Shown: positions 46,746 through 55,248, counted from the first letter of the stretch. The stretch is DNA of 64,000 bases from Mesobacillus maritimus (GCF_023715205.1 NZ_JAMBNR010000006.1:124001-188000); one strand, 5' to 3'. Numbers and translations: made by a program. Notes: generated by a model not told the origin, from the letters alone.

Positions 46746-47102
46746 GTGCTTCCAATGTTTTTTTGGGCCTTCGTTATCGGGGGATTGATTTGTGTCATTG
46801 GCCAAATTATGTTTGATGTCATAAAGTTAACACCAGGCCATACTATGAGTACCTTGGTGGTAATAGGGGCTATACTCGGGGGCTTGGGTTGGTATGACCC
46901 TTTAATTGACTTTGCTGGAGCCGGAGCAACGATTCCGATTACAAGCTTTGGAAATTCTCTTGTCAATGGTGCATTACAAGAAGCGGATCAACACGGACTA
47001 GTTGGTGTGCTTACCGGTATGTTCGAAATCACAAGTTCAGGTATCTCTGCAGCCGTTGTTTTTGGATTTATCGGTGCCTTATTATTTAAGCCAAGAGGAT
47101 AA
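46746..47102 (+). CDS. spoVAEb: Stage V sporulation protein AE (SpoVAEb type)
   Basis: Third component of this SpoVA set. The 118-residue membrane protein starts with GTG 46746 behind GAGGAGGGA and has three to four helices with the motif DFAGAGATIPITSFGNSLVNGA, nearly the same as in SpoVAC. Only the C, D and Eb genes are present; spoVAA, spoVAB and spoVAF are absent here, which points to a second, compact spoVA operon rather than the full one. Confidence 0.92.
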   Translation: MLPMFFWAFVIGGLICVIGQIMFDVIKLTPGHTMSTLVVIGAILGGLGWYDPLIDFAGAGATIPITSFGNSLVNGALQEADQHGLVGVLTGMFEITSSGISAAVVFGFIGALLFKPRG

Positions 47103-47143
47103 ATTTTAGTGTAAATCGCCGTAAAGGTGGTAGCTCGCCCAAA

Positions 47144-47170
47144 CAAATTGAATCGCCTTACATATATTAT
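47144..47170 (+). promoter_or_regulatory. Sigma-K promoter of the yjcZ-like gene
   Basis: AC at 47144-47145, 16 bases, CATATATTA (47162-47170), a perfect match to CATAnnnTA. The start codon is 30 bases downstream. Confidence 0.75.
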
Positions 47171-47199
47171 AGTGAACCTATAAAAGTGAGGTGATATGA

Positions 47200-47322
47200 A
47201 TGGGCTGGGGTTGCGGCTACGGCTACGGCGGCTACGGCGGCGGTTTTTACGGAGGTTCAACTTTCGTACTAATCGTTGTATTGTTCATCTTGTTAATTAT
47301 CGTTGGCGCTAGCTACTATTAA
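47200..47322 (+). CDS. yjcZ: YjcZ-family sporulation protein
   Basis: Forty residues: [19 protein letters not shown] followed by a single membrane helix [21 protein letters not shown]. The Gly/Tyr-rich start and hydrophobic tail are diagnostic of the YjcZ family of very small spore proteins. ATG 47200 has GTGAGGTGAT upstream. Its function is unknown. A sigma-K promoter precedes it and a terminator follows. Confidence 0.88.
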   Translation: MGWGCGYGYGGYGGGFYGGSTFVLIVVLFILLIIVGASYY

Positions 47323-47341
47323 TCTCGACGGTGCCAAACCG

Positions 47342-47370
47342 AACCGTTCCATTAATGGAACGGTTTTTTT
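47342..47370 (+). terminator. Terminator after yjcZ
   Basis: AACCGTTCC / GGAACGGTT around ATTAAT, then eight T. Confidence 0.92.
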
Positions 47371-47445
47371 GTGCTCACCAATTGGTTCGTCTTATACATA
47401 GCGTCCCCTTTATTGATAATATTTTTGGAATTTTTAGAATAATGG

Positions 47446-47473
47446 TTGAATATTTTTAGGAATGAAGTATACT
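47446..47473 (+). promoter_or_regulatory. Candidate promoter of the acyl-CoA ligase
   Basis: TTGAAT (47446-47451), 16 bases, TATACT (47468-47473). The TetR-type palindrome starts 13 bases downstream, over the expected transcription start. Confidence 0.55.
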
Positions 47474-47485
47474 TAATTTATATGC

Positions 47486-47503
47486 ATACTAACTGGTTAG
47501 TCA
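47486..47503 (+). promoter_or_regulatory. TetR-type operator 1
   Basis: ATACTAACTGGTTAGTCA: arms ACTAAC and GTTAGT are exact complements around TG. The same element stands at 50001-50018. The regulator is probably the TetR protein at 49391-49960. Confidence 0.7.
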
Positions 47504-47593
47504 AAAAATATAAATGTAAGCGTGTACATTGAACCGATTCAGATCTATGTGTAGATTCAGTCAAATTGGATCAAGGACTAGGGAGGAAAAAGT

Positions 47594-49204
47594 ATGAGTC
47601 AAAGAAAAAAATGGTTTGAATTATACCCAGAATCCATTCAAAAGGAATTAGAAATCCCAAAAACGTCATTGCCAGAAATGCTAAATGCAACCGTTTCAAA
47701 ATATCCAGACCATAATGCCTTGTCTTTCTTTGGAAGAAAGCTGACTTATCGTGAACTGAACCAAGCGATATTTGGTTTTGCTTCTGCTCTCCAGTCTGTC
47801 GGAGTTAAAAAAGGTGACAGAGTGGCTATTATGCTTCCGAACTGTCCTCAATATGTCATTGCTTACTATGGAATTCTCTCAGTTGGAGGGATTGTGACAC
47901 AAATTAACCCAATGCTTGTGGAACGAGAATTGGAGTATATTGTAAATGATTCCGGAACGGAAACTATTATCGTTCTGGATGCTTTATATCCAAAGGTAAA
48001 AGCAGTACAGTCTAATTCTAATTTAAAAAATATTATTGCTGTTAGCTTACAACCAGCGAATCAGGAATTTGGGTCTGATTATACATTTGAAGGCTTTATC
48101 GCAAGTGCAACACAGCGATTTACTCCAGTTGACATTGATCCAGAGCATGACGTTGCCATTTTGCAATATACTGGGGGAACAACTGGAAGGTCAAAGGGAG
48201 CCATGCTAACTCATCGAAATATCTTTGCAAACGTACTACAATCCTATGAATTTTTTAAACATGAAATGAAAATTGGCCAAGAGAAATGCTTGACAGTTAT
48301 TCCACTCTTTCATGTTTTTGGGATGACATCTTGTATGAATTTATCAATTTATACTGCTTCAGAGTCAGTCATGCTTCCAAGGTTTGATTTAGAAGAGGTA
48401 CTTAATACGATTAAACAAGAGCGACCAACAATTTTCCCTGGGGTTCCAACAATGTATGTAGCGATAACCAATCATCCGAATGCGGAAAAGTATGGAATTG
48501 ATAGCATTCGAACATGTAATAGTGGTAGCGCACCAATGCCCGTTGAGTTAATGAAGGAATTCGAAGGGAAAACAGGCTCAAAGATTCTCGAAGGATATGG
48601 ACTTTCTGAAGCTTCACCAACTACCCATTGTAATCCTCCTTTTGCTGACCGTAAACCAGGAAGTGTGGGCATTGGAGTACCTTCAACTGAATACAAAATT
48701 GTTGATTTGGCTGATGGAGAAAAGGAAATGCAAGTTGGTGAGCTTGGCGAGGTCATTATTAAAGGCCCTCAAGTGATGAAGGGATACTGGAATATGCCTG
48801 AGGAAACAGCGAATACTTTACGGGATGGCTGGTTGCATACAGGTGATATTGGCAGAATGGATGAGGATGGATACTTATATATTGTGGATAGAAAGAAAGA
48901 TATGATTATAGCCAGCGGATATAATATCTACCCACGAGACGTAGAAGAGGTTCTTTATGAACACTCTGCTGTCCAAGAGGCGGTTGTGATTGGTGTACCA
49001 GACCCATATCGTGGGGAAACTGTAAAAGCTGTAATTGTTTGTAAGGCTGGGAAGTCGGCGACGGAAGCTGAGATTATCCAATATTGTCGAGAGAATATGG
49101 CTGCGTATCGTGTACCTAGCATTGTCGAATTCCGTGAAGAGCTTCCGAAAACAGCTGTCGGGAAAATTTTACGCAGAGCATTAAGAGATGAAGTGAAAAA
49201 ATAA
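47594..49204 (+). CDS. Long-chain acyl-CoA ligase
   Basis: Activates a carboxylic acid with ATP and CoA through an acyl-adenylate. The 536-residue product has the AMP-binding P-loop LQYTGGTTGRSKGAMLTH, the A5-type motif EGYGLSEASP, GWLHTGDIGRMDEDGYLYIVD and the C-terminal catalytic lysine region PKTAVGKILRR. The whole layout is FadD/LcfB-like. Substrate (fatty, hydroxy-fatty or aromatic acid) cannot be read from sequence. RBS GGGAGG precedes ATG 47594. First gene of the catabolic cluster, controlled by operator 1. Confidence 0.9.
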   Translation: MSQRKKWFELYPESIQKELEIPKTSLPEMLNATVSKYPDHNALSFFGRKLTYRELNQAIFGFASALQSVGVKKGDRVAIMLPNCPQYVIAYYGILSVGGIVTQINPMLVERELEYIVNDSGTETIIVLDALYPKVKAVQSNSNLKNIIAVSLQPANQEFGSDYTFEGFIASATQRFTPVDIDPEHDVAILQYTGGTTGRSKGAMLTHRNIFANVLQSYEFFKHEMKIGQEKCLTVIPLFHVFGMTSCMNLSIYTASESVMLPRFDLEEVLNTIKQERPTIFPGVPTMYVAITNHPNAEKYGIDSIRTCNSGSAPMPVELMKEFEGKTGSKILEGYGLSEASPTTHCNPPFADRKPGSVGIGVPSTEYKIVDLADGEKEMQVGELGEVIIKGPQVMKGYWNMPEETANTLRDGWLHTGDIGRMDEDGYLYIVDRKKDMIIASGYNIYPRDVEEVLYEHSAVQEAVVIGVPDPYRGETVKAVIVCKAGKSATEAEIIQYCRENMAAYRVPSIVEFREELPKTAVGKILRRALRDEVKK

Positions 49205-49390
49205 AATTATATAAACATATAGTTTCTCTCTATAGATATATTGGTGAGTTTGTTATTAAAAAAACGAAAAGCCATAAAAATGTACCTTTTGTAAGAAAAT
49301 AATGAAAACTAAGGCGGATTGTGGCGTATGGCGGATGCTGTTGTGGTATAATTTTCTCAGAAAAATAGTATGATTGTGAGGCTGTATACG

Positions 49391-49960
49391 GTGAAAGAAA
49401 AAATAACAGAACAGAGCATTCGCCTATTTGAAAAAAAGGGTTTTAGTGAAACATCTATACAAGATATTGTCGATTCTTTGGGTGTAACAAAAGGAACATT
49501 TTATTATTACTTTTCAAGTAAAGAAGAGCTCTTGATGGATATTCACTACAAGTATATTAAAACACTGGTTGAAGACGAGGAAAGGATTCTTAACAATCAT
49601 CAAAATGATTGCAAAACTAAGCTTGCTGGAATTGTTCATATGCTGATTGGAGACATTGATAAAACGGGTCTTAGTGCAAAAATTTTCTTTCGCGAGATGA
49701 AAAATCTGAAACCAGAACACCTCGAAAAGATTGTTCCCTTACGAGATCAATTTCGGATTAATATTGAAGAATTGATAAAAGAAGGAATTCAAAAGGGTGA
49801 ATTTAAAGAACATTTAAATGCAACCATCATTTCATTAGGAATTCTTGGTGTAACAAATTGGAGTTATCAGTGGTTCAAACCGGAGGGAGCTAAGACAGCA
49901 GAAGATGTATCCAACATGTTTGTCGACATGATTTTGAACGGTGTTGCTAACGAACAATAA
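49391..49960 (+). CDS. TetR/AcrR-family transcriptional regulator
   Basis: The 189-residue product has an N-terminal TetR helix-turn-helix (RLFEKKGFSETSIQDIVDSL and GVTKGTFYYYFSSKEELL) and a helical ligand domain. GTG 49391 is chosen because TGTGAGG lies ten bases before it; the in-frame ATG at 49370 adds seven residues. It lies between the ligase and the thioesterase operon, each preceded by the same palindrome, so it is the likely repressor of both, released by an acyl-CoA. Regulators of this kind control fatty-acid or branched-chain catabolism in Bacillus. Confidence 0.9.
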   Translation: MKEKITEQSIRLFEKKGFSETSIQDIVDSLGVTKGTFYYYFSSKEELLMDIHYKYIKTLVEDEERILNNHQNDCKTKLAGIVHMLIGDIDKTGLSAKIFFREMKNLKPEHLEKIVPLRDQFRINIEELIKEGIQKGEFKEHLNATIISLGILGVTNWSYQWFKPEGAKTAEDVSNMFVDMILNGVANEQ

Positions 49961-50000
49961 GTCGGAAGAACTTTTTCTTCCGCTTATTTATAAATAAAAC

Positions 50001-50018
50001 ATACCAACTGGTTAGTAT
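50001..50018 (+). promoter_or_regulatory. TetR-type operator 2
   Basis: ATACCAACTGGTTAGTAT: arms ATACCAAC and GTTAGTAT pair with one mismatch around TG. It differs from operator 1 in one base of the core 14. It precedes the thioesterase gene by about 32 bases. Confidence 0.72.
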
Positions 50019-50050
50019 TATTATAGTTTTGAGAGGAGGCGGTTATTAAA

Positions 50051-50452
50051 TTGAGGGAAATTACAATTACTGTTCGTTTTGGGGAAACTGATGCATTAGG
50101 CCATGTAAATAATGCTAGTTATTTTACTTATTTGGAAGAAGCAAGGATTCGTTTTTTTGAATCATTAGGTTACAACATCGATGGGGACAGCTGGAATTTT
50201 ATTTTAGCATCGACAAAACTTGATTTCGTTAATCAAGGTTTTTTTAATCAAGTTCTAACAATAAAAACATATGTATCAAAAGTAGGGAATAAAAGTTTTG
50301 AATTAGGCCATGTAATTAGTCGTTCTGAGGATGGGGAGCTCATCGCACAAGGAAACGCTGTAATGGTTTTTTATGATTTTGGGCTTCAAAGGAGCATTCA
50401 GATTCCTGAACGATTTAGAGATGGTTTATCAAAGCACTTAGTCTGTCAATAA
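50051..50452 (+). CDS. Hotdog-fold acyl-CoA thioesterase
   Basis: The 133-residue product is a YbgC/FadM-type 4-hydroxybenzoyl-CoA thioesterase: VRFGETDALGHVNNASYFTYLEEAR contains the active-site Asp (Asp13 region) and the HVNN motif. It would hydrolyse acyl-CoA, possibly for release of dead-end intermediates. It starts with TTG 50051 behind GAGGAGG. First gene of a run of tightly spaced genes to 53145. Confidence 0.87.
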   Translation: MREITITVRFGETDALGHVNNASYFTYLEEARIRFFESLGYNIDGDSWNFILASTKLDFVNQGFFNQVLTIKTYVSKVGNKSFELGHVISRSEDGELIAQGNAVMVFYDFGLQRSIQIPERFRDGLSKHLVCQ

Positions 50453-50489
50453 TAGACGGAATTTTCTTTAAAATGGAAGGGGAGATTGT

Positions 50490-51560
50490 ATGAGACAACA
50501 ATTAAGGGGAGATACCATTCCAGTGCGTCAAGGAGAAGAACTGGACGTGACTGCACTTGAATGGTTCTTAAGAAAAAACATTGATGGCCTACCATATGAA
50601 CGTTTAGAAGTACGGCAGTTTTCTGCCGGGCATTCCAATTTAACTTATCAGTTGAAAGTTGGAGATTGGGAAGCAGTATTACGTCGACCTCCACTAGGAC
50701 CAGTTGCTCCAAAAGCACATGATATGGAAAGAGAGCACAAAATTATTTCAGAAATTCATCCTTTGTTTTCTCCTGCCCCAAATCCAATTTTATTCTCTGA
50801 TGATCCTTCAATCGTTGGTAGTCCTTTTCAATTAATGGAGCGTAAACATGGCATTGTTTTAGATACAACATTTCCAAAATCAATTGAACCGACAGAAGAA
50901 ACCTGTAAAAGAATTTCAGAAATAATGGTAGATCGATTAGCTGAGCTTCACTCTATTGATTATAAACAAACAAAGCTAGGTGAAATATCAAAGCCTGAAG
51001 GATTCATGGAAAGACAAGTATATGGATGGATTGGGCGATATGAAAGAGCAAAAACGGATGAAATTAAAGAAGCAACTTTGTTAACAGAATGGCTAGCCAA
51101 ACATGTTCCAGAAAAACATCAAGCGGCGATCATTCATTATGACTATAAATTAAATAATACGATGTTTAATCATGAATTAACGGAAATGGTTGGATTATTT
51201 GATTGGGAAATGACAACGGTTGGAGATCCGCTTGCTGATTTAGGAGTTGCTCTAGGATACTGGCTGCAATCAGATGACCCTGAGCTTTTAAAAAATGGAT
51301 TTAGCAAGCCTTCGGTAACCGTCAATCCAGGCTTTTTAACACGTGATGAATTTATAGAACGATATGCTAAAAAGAGTGGTCGTGACGTAACCAATATTAA
51401 CTTCTACTTAACATTTGCTTATTTTAAACTAGCTGTCATTTTGCAACAAATTTATTACCGGTATAAAAAAGGTCAAACCAATGATCACCGCTTTGCCAAT
51501 TTTAATGAAACTGTCCGTAATCTGATTAGTTATGGAACTTATGTCGCTTTTAATAAATAA
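50490..51560 (+). CDS. COG3173-type small-molecule kinase (phosphotransferase family)
   Basis: The 356-residue protein has a protein-kinase-like fold of the aminoglycoside phosphotransferase type: nucleotide loop FSAGHSNLTYQL, VLRRPP, catalytic loop IIHYDYKLNNTMF (H-x-D-x4-N; usually HGDFRLDN) and metal-binding LFDWEMTTVGDPLADLG. Relatives sit next to, or fuse with, acyl-CoA dehydrogenases (mammalian ACAD10 and ACAD11), where they phosphorylate 4-hydroxyacyl-CoA. No acyl-CoA dehydrogenase is in this cluster. Antibiotic resistance is an unlikely role given the neighbours. Confidence 0.88.
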   Translation: MRQQLRGDTIPVRQGEELDVTALEWFLRKNIDGLPYERLEVRQFSAGHSNLTYQLKVGDWEAVLRRPPLGPVAPKAHDMEREHKIISEIHPLFSPAPNPILFSDDPSIVGSPFQLMERKHGIVLDTTFPKSIEPTEETCKRISEIMVDRLAELHSIDYKQTKLGEISKPEGFMERQVYGWIGRYERAKTDEIKEATLLTEWLAKHVPEKHQAAIIHYDYKLNNTMFNHELTEMVGLFDWEMTTVGDPLADLGVALGYWLQSDDPELLKNGFSKPSVTVNPGFLTRDEFIERYAKKSGRDVTNINFYLTFAYFKLAVILQQIYYRYKKGQTNDHRFANFNETVRNLISYGTYVAFNK

Positions 51561-51590
51561 TCAAATTTAATCAATAACAGAGGTGCAGAA

Positions 51591-52346
51591 ATGCAAAAAG
51601 TCCATCTGCTAATGAAGAAGGAAGAATTAAACGAAGAAAAGTTAGAAATCGGAAACAAGATAGCGGTTGTACTTGATGTATTACTGGCTACAACAACGAT
51701 AACAGCTGCATTAAATAGTGGCGCTAAACAAGTTATTCCAGTTTTAAACAGTGAAGAAGCACTTGCAGAGGCTGAACACTTCAATGTGAAAGACCGTGTA
51801 ATTGCTGGCGAACTGAATGCAAAACCAATAGATGGATTGGTTTATCCCAGTCCATCTATCATTTCTCCAATTATCCAAAATAAAACCTTAATCCTTTCAA
51901 CAACAAATGGAACCGTTGCACTTAGGAAAGCTGCTGCAGCTAATAAAGTGTTTATTGCATCGTTACTCAATAACCCTTTTGTTGCAGACGCTGTGAGAAA
52001 GGAAAGAGAAGCAGAGACGATTGTCGTTGTCTGTTCGGGGAACTCGAGTGGTTTTAGTTTGGAGGATTTTTACGGTGCAGGGCACTTTATTGACTGTTTA
52101 GTAGGGGATAGAAAGCAATTTGAATTAACAGATGCTGCTCTAGCTGCAAAGCAGTTTTATCAGGCTCGTAAAAGTAGCGCGATGGAAACCTTATCGAGCT
52201 CATTGGTTGGTCGGATGTTTCATCAACATGATGGAGACCCAGAAATGCTATTAGCAGCTAATAAGGGCGCGATAAATTTGGTACCAATTCTCGAAAATGG
52301 GAAAATAGTAAACTCTGAAAAATTCCGTATTACAAAACAAGGTTGA
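51591..52346 (+). CDS. ComB-like phosphatase (2-phosphosulfolactate phosphatase family)
   Basis: The 251-residue product has the ComB fold motifs VVLDVLLATTTITAAL (usual form VLRATTT, so the conserved Arg is Leu here), IAGELNAKPIDGL (usual GERxG), YPSPSII (usual GNSP), LILSTTNGTVALRKAA, and VCSGNSSGFSLEDFYGAG. Fold recognition is firm, but three substrate-contact motifs are changed, so it is unlikely to act on phosphosulfolactate. It follows the kinase by 30 bases, which suggests the two act on the same or consecutive intermediates. Confidence 0.85.
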   Translation: MQKVHLLMKKEELNEEKLEIGNKIAVVLDVLLATTTITAALNSGAKQVIPVLNSEEALAEAEHFNVKDRVIAGELNAKPIDGLVYPSPSIISPIIQNKTLILSTTNGTVALRKAAAANKVFIASLLNNPFVADAVRKEREAETIVVVCSGNSSGFSLEDFYGAGHFIDCLVGDRKQFELTDAALAAKQFYQARKSSAMETLSSSLVGRMFHQHDGDPEMLLAANKGAINLVPILENGKIVNSEKFRITKQG

Positions 52347-52365
52347 AACAGAGGTGAGTAGAGAA

Positions 52366-53145
52366 GTGAACAGATTTGCGGATTGTGTTGCTGTGGTAAC
52401 TGGTGCCGGTAGTGGAATTGGAAAAGCCGCTGCTGAGCGGCTTGCGAATGAAGGAGCTAAGGTTATCCTTGTTGGTCGGACAAAGTCAAAACTTGAACAA
52501 GCTGCGAGAGAGATTAACGATACCAAGAAAATACCCGCAGCTGAAATTTTCCCAGCTGATGTGACCGATGAAGAGGATTTAGCAGAGTTAACTCAGTATA
52601 TTGAAGAACAATATGGGGATTTCCATATCTTAATTAATAATGCTGGTGGCTCAAGCAATGGGAAATTATTAGAGATGGACGCGGCTGAGTGGGATCAAAT
52701 TCAGTCAGTTAATCTGAAAAGCGTTTTTCTTTCAGCAAAAGTTCTTGGTGGATTCATGGCCAAGGGAGCCGCGCGCACGAGGGGAGATGATAATCGTGCA
52801 ATCGTGAACGTCGCCTCTTTGTCGGGGCATCAAGCAGGGGCACATATCCCCCATTATAGTGCGGCGAAGGCTGGAGTGATTAATTTAACAAAATCACTAG
52901 CTCTTGAGTTTGCTCAATATGGAATTCGAGTAAATTCTGTTTCTCCTGGATTTATTGAAACCCCTTTAACAGAGCAGGGATTGCAAAACGATAAGTTTGT
53001 TAAAGCGATTGAAAGGAATACGGCCTTGCAAAGAGTAGGGAAGGCAGAGGAGATTGCCAATATTATAGCATTTGTTGCATCAGGCGAAGCCTCTTATATG
53101 ACTGGATCGGATGTATTAGTTGATGGTGGTTGGTTAATAAAATAA
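52366..53145 (+). CDS. Short-chain dehydrogenase/reductase
   Basis: The 259-residue product is a classical SDR: cofactor motif VTGAGSGIGKAAAERLA, NNAGG, catalytic Ser in VNVASLSGHQ, and YSAAKAGV with Tyr and Lys. The C-terminus (ASYMTGSDVLVDGGWLIK) is typical. Presumably oxidises a hydroxyacyl-CoA or a similar alcohol of the pathway. GTG 52366 has GAGGTG nine bases upstream; the in-frame GTG at 52354 lies within it. Last gene of the tight run starting at 50051. Confidence 0.92.
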   Translation: MNRFADCVAVVTGAGSGIGKAAAERLANEGAKVILVGRTKSKLEQAAREINDTKKIPAAEIFPADVTDEEDLAELTQYIEEQYGDFHILINNAGGSSNGKLLEMDAAEWDQIQSVNLKSVFLSAKVLGGFMAKGAARTRGDDNRAIVNVASLSGHQAGAHIPHYSAAKAGVINLTKSLALEFAQYGIRVNSVSPGFIETPLTEQGLQNDKFVKAIERNTALQRVGKAEEIANIIAFVASGEASYMTGSDVLVDGGWLIK

Positions 53146-53239
53146 GCCAGCCTCTAATGGTTAAAATCAAGATTAATAATGAAAAGATTATTTGAACATC
53201 CCGAGTTTTATACATTTTAAAACATGGTTGTTTGCGAAA

Positions 53240-53423
53240 GGCTATTTCCGTAAAGATGTTGTTAAAATCCTAAAATTGATTTTAATGAAGGATAATTCAT
53301 TTTGTGCTAAGTTTACTGGCTCCTTTTTCCTGATTTAAAGTTGCTGTCCAATGAAAACACAGTTAATTCTTTTCTCTTTATATCTAATAGCAACAAATAG
53401 CAACAAAGTTTGAGAAATGAGCC
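53240..53423 (-). repeat. MITE-like repeat, copy F
   Basis: About 184 bp in reverse orientation: starts GGCTATTTCCGTAAAGATG TTGTTAAAATCC and ends GTTTGAGAAATGAGCC. It fills most of the gap between the SDR and the enoyl-CoA hydratase, ending 31 bases before the RBS of the latter. A second end-like motif (TTGCGAAAAGAGCC) follows at 53424. The interior is diverged from copies A, C and E. Confidence 0.72.
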
Positions 53424-53468
53424 TTGCGAAAAGAGCCGAAATTTGTAAAAAGAAAAGGGGAAATGAAC

Positions 53469-54248
53469 ATGAGTGGAGAACATTTATTAATAAGCAAGGA
53501 AAAAATGATTCTTTCATTAACGTTAAATCGTCCTGAAAGTTTAAATGCCTTTAGTCCAGAGATGATTCTAGGTTTGACCAATGCCTTTAAAGAGGCACAA
53601 ACGGACCCAGAGGTTAAAGTCATTGTTCTTTCAGGGGCAGGCCGTTCATTTAGTGCTGGTGGTGATGTGAAAACAATGGGAGAGAGGTCGGCTACGCATG
53701 CATACGACCATATCGGACGCTTGAATGAATTGATATTAGCCATGAGAAACACGGAAAAGCCAATCATTGCGGCCGTACATGGATTTGCAGCGGGTGCCGG
53801 TTTTAATCTTGCTCTTGCTTGTGACTTAATTGTAGCAGCGGAGGACAGTAAATTTGCCTTAAGCTTTTCAAAAGTAGGGCTTGTTTCAGATGGTGGAGGG
53901 TCATATTTCTTACCGCGTCTAGTTGGCCCACATTTAGCTAAGCAATTTTTCTTTAGTGCAGAGCCAATTCCAGCATCACGATTGTATGAGCTAGGGGTCA
54001 TAAATGAATTGGTACCTTCAGAGAGTTTACAGGAAGAAACATTGAAACTTGCGACGAAGCTCTCTTTTGGTCCAGGCCGTGCTTATGGAATGATAAAAAA
54101 ATTAGTTGATCATTCCTTTACGGCAACACTAGAAGAAATTCTTGAACAAGAAAGAATTACCCAGACAATGATGATTTCAACCGAAGATCATCAAGAAGGG
54201 GTAACAGCCTTTAAAGAAAAAAGACAGCCTGTTTTTACGGGGGAATAG
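53469..54248 (+). CDS. Enoyl-CoA hydratase/isomerase family protein
   Basis: Crotonase-fold enzyme of about 259 residues with the oxyanion-hole motifs GAGRSFSAGGDVK and HGFAAGAGFNLALACDL and the SFSKVGLVSDGGGSYFLPRL segment, where the general-acid/base Glu positions read VGLVSDGG; the usual Glu of GLxPE/D is Asp. Hydration of an enoyl-CoA or a related isomerisation is likely. Start ATG 53469 has AAAAGGGG upstream. Seventeen bases separate it from the oxidoreductase. Confidence 0.9.
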   Translation: MSGEHLLISKEKMILSLTLNRPESLNAFSPEMILGLTNAFKEAQTDPEVKVIVLSGAGRSFSAGGDVKTMGERSATHAYDHIGRLNELILAMRNTEKPIIAAVHGFAAGAGFNLALACDLIVAAEDSKFALSFSKVGLVSDGGGSYFLPRLVGPHLAKQFFFSAEPIPASRLYELGVINELVPSESLQEETLKLATKLSFGPGRAYGMIKKLVDHSFTATLEEILEQERITQTMMISTEDHQEGVTAFKEKRQPVFTGE

Positions 54249-54264
54249 TTAGGGGAGATAGGGA

Positions 54265-55248
54265 ATGAAAGCGGTACAATTTAAAGAGTACGGTGGTCCA
54301 GAAGTATTAAATGTCATTGATGCTGAAAAACCAGTAGCAAAGGGACGTGACGTGGTCATTGAAGTGCATGCAGTTGGTGTAAACTACGCAGATACAGCAA
54401 GAAGAGAAGGGCAATATGTGGTTCCAACACCACTACCATATATTCCAGGGGCAGAAGTAGCTGGTGTTGTAGTGGAAGTAGGGGAAGATGTAACCAGCGT
54501 CCGTCCGGGAACAAGAGTTGTCACGTTGATTGAATCTGGTGGTTATGCGGAGTATGCCCTCGCTGATGTGAGAAGTTTAATCCCTTTGCCAGACCAAATT
54601 GATTACCATACTGCTGCGGCGTTACCGCTGCAAGGGCTAAGTGCCTATCATGTGTTAAAAACTATGGGAAGACTTGAAAAAGGAGAAACCGTTCTTGTTC
54701 ACGCGGCAGCAGGAGGAGTTGGGACGATTGCTGTTCAGCTTGCAAAAGTTTTTGGAGCAGGCAAAGTGATTGCCACAGCAAGTACTCCAGAAAAATTAGA
54801 GCTTGCTCGTGAAATGGGAGCTGATGTTTTAATAAATTATACCGAAGAAGGTTGGGAGCAACAGGTCCGTGAAGCAACCGGGAAAAAAGGTGTCGATGTT
54901 GCACTTGAAATGGCTGGAGGAGACGTTTTTTATAAAACGCTTAAATGTTTAGCTCCTTTTGGAAGACTTGTTATTTTTGGTGTCGCTAGCGGGGAGCAAA
55001 GTAAATTTAACCCATCTTCACTAATGGCGAGGAACCAATCAGTAATTGGTTTTTTCCTTCCGCAAATTATGCGAAAGCCTGAACTACTTCTGCCAAGCAC
55101 ACAGGAGCTTTTTCAATATGTGATTGAAGGGAAAGTCAAGCTGACAATTGGAGGCGTATATCCTCTTGATCAAGCTCAGGAGGTACACACTTTATTACAA
55201 GGCAGAAAGACAATCGGGAAATTAATTTTAGAGCCTGGTAATAGCTAA
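54265..55248 (+). CDS. Zinc-free quinone oxidoreductase / enoyl reductase-like MDR protein
   Basis: The 327-residue product is a medium-chain dehydrogenase of the QOR type: GVNYADTARREGQY at the N-terminus, no zinc-ligand cysteines, and the NADPH-binding AAAGGVGTIAVQLAKVFGA. It ends with GGVYPLDQAQEVHTLLQGRKTIGKLIL. QOR proteins reduce quinones or alpha,beta-unsaturated carbonyls. Here it could reduce an enoyl intermediate or serve as an oxidoreductase partner. RBS AGGGGAGATAGGG precedes ATG. Confidence 0.9.
   Translation: MKAVQFKEYGGPEVLNVIDAEKPVAKGRDVVIEVHAVGVNYADTARREGQYVVPTPLPYIPGAEVAGVVVEVGEDVTSVRPGTRVVTLIESGGYAEYALADVRSLIPLPDQIDYHTAAALPLQGLSAYHVLKTMGRLEKGETVLVHAAAGGVGTIAVQLAKVFGAGKVIATASTPEKLELAREMGADVLINYTEEGWEQQVREATGKKGVDVALEMAGGDVFYKTLKCLAPFGRLVIFGVASGEQSKFNPSSLMARNQSVIGFFLPQIMRKPELLLPSTQELFQYVIEGKVKLTIGGVYPLDQAQEVHTLLQGRKTIGKLILEPGNS

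Noticed and set aside
46475-46966. A 163-residue frame antisense to spoVAD and spoVAE
   Set aside because: It spans the gap between two certain genes on the other strand and has no RBS.
50490-51560. Reading the phosphotransferase as an aminoglycoside-resistance gene
   Set aside because: Catalytic loop and neighbours match the COG3173 group of acyl-CoA-linked kinases, not antibiotic kinases.
53384-54001. A 205-residue frame antisense to the enoyl-CoA hydratase
   Set aside because: Shadow of a well-supported enzyme gene.
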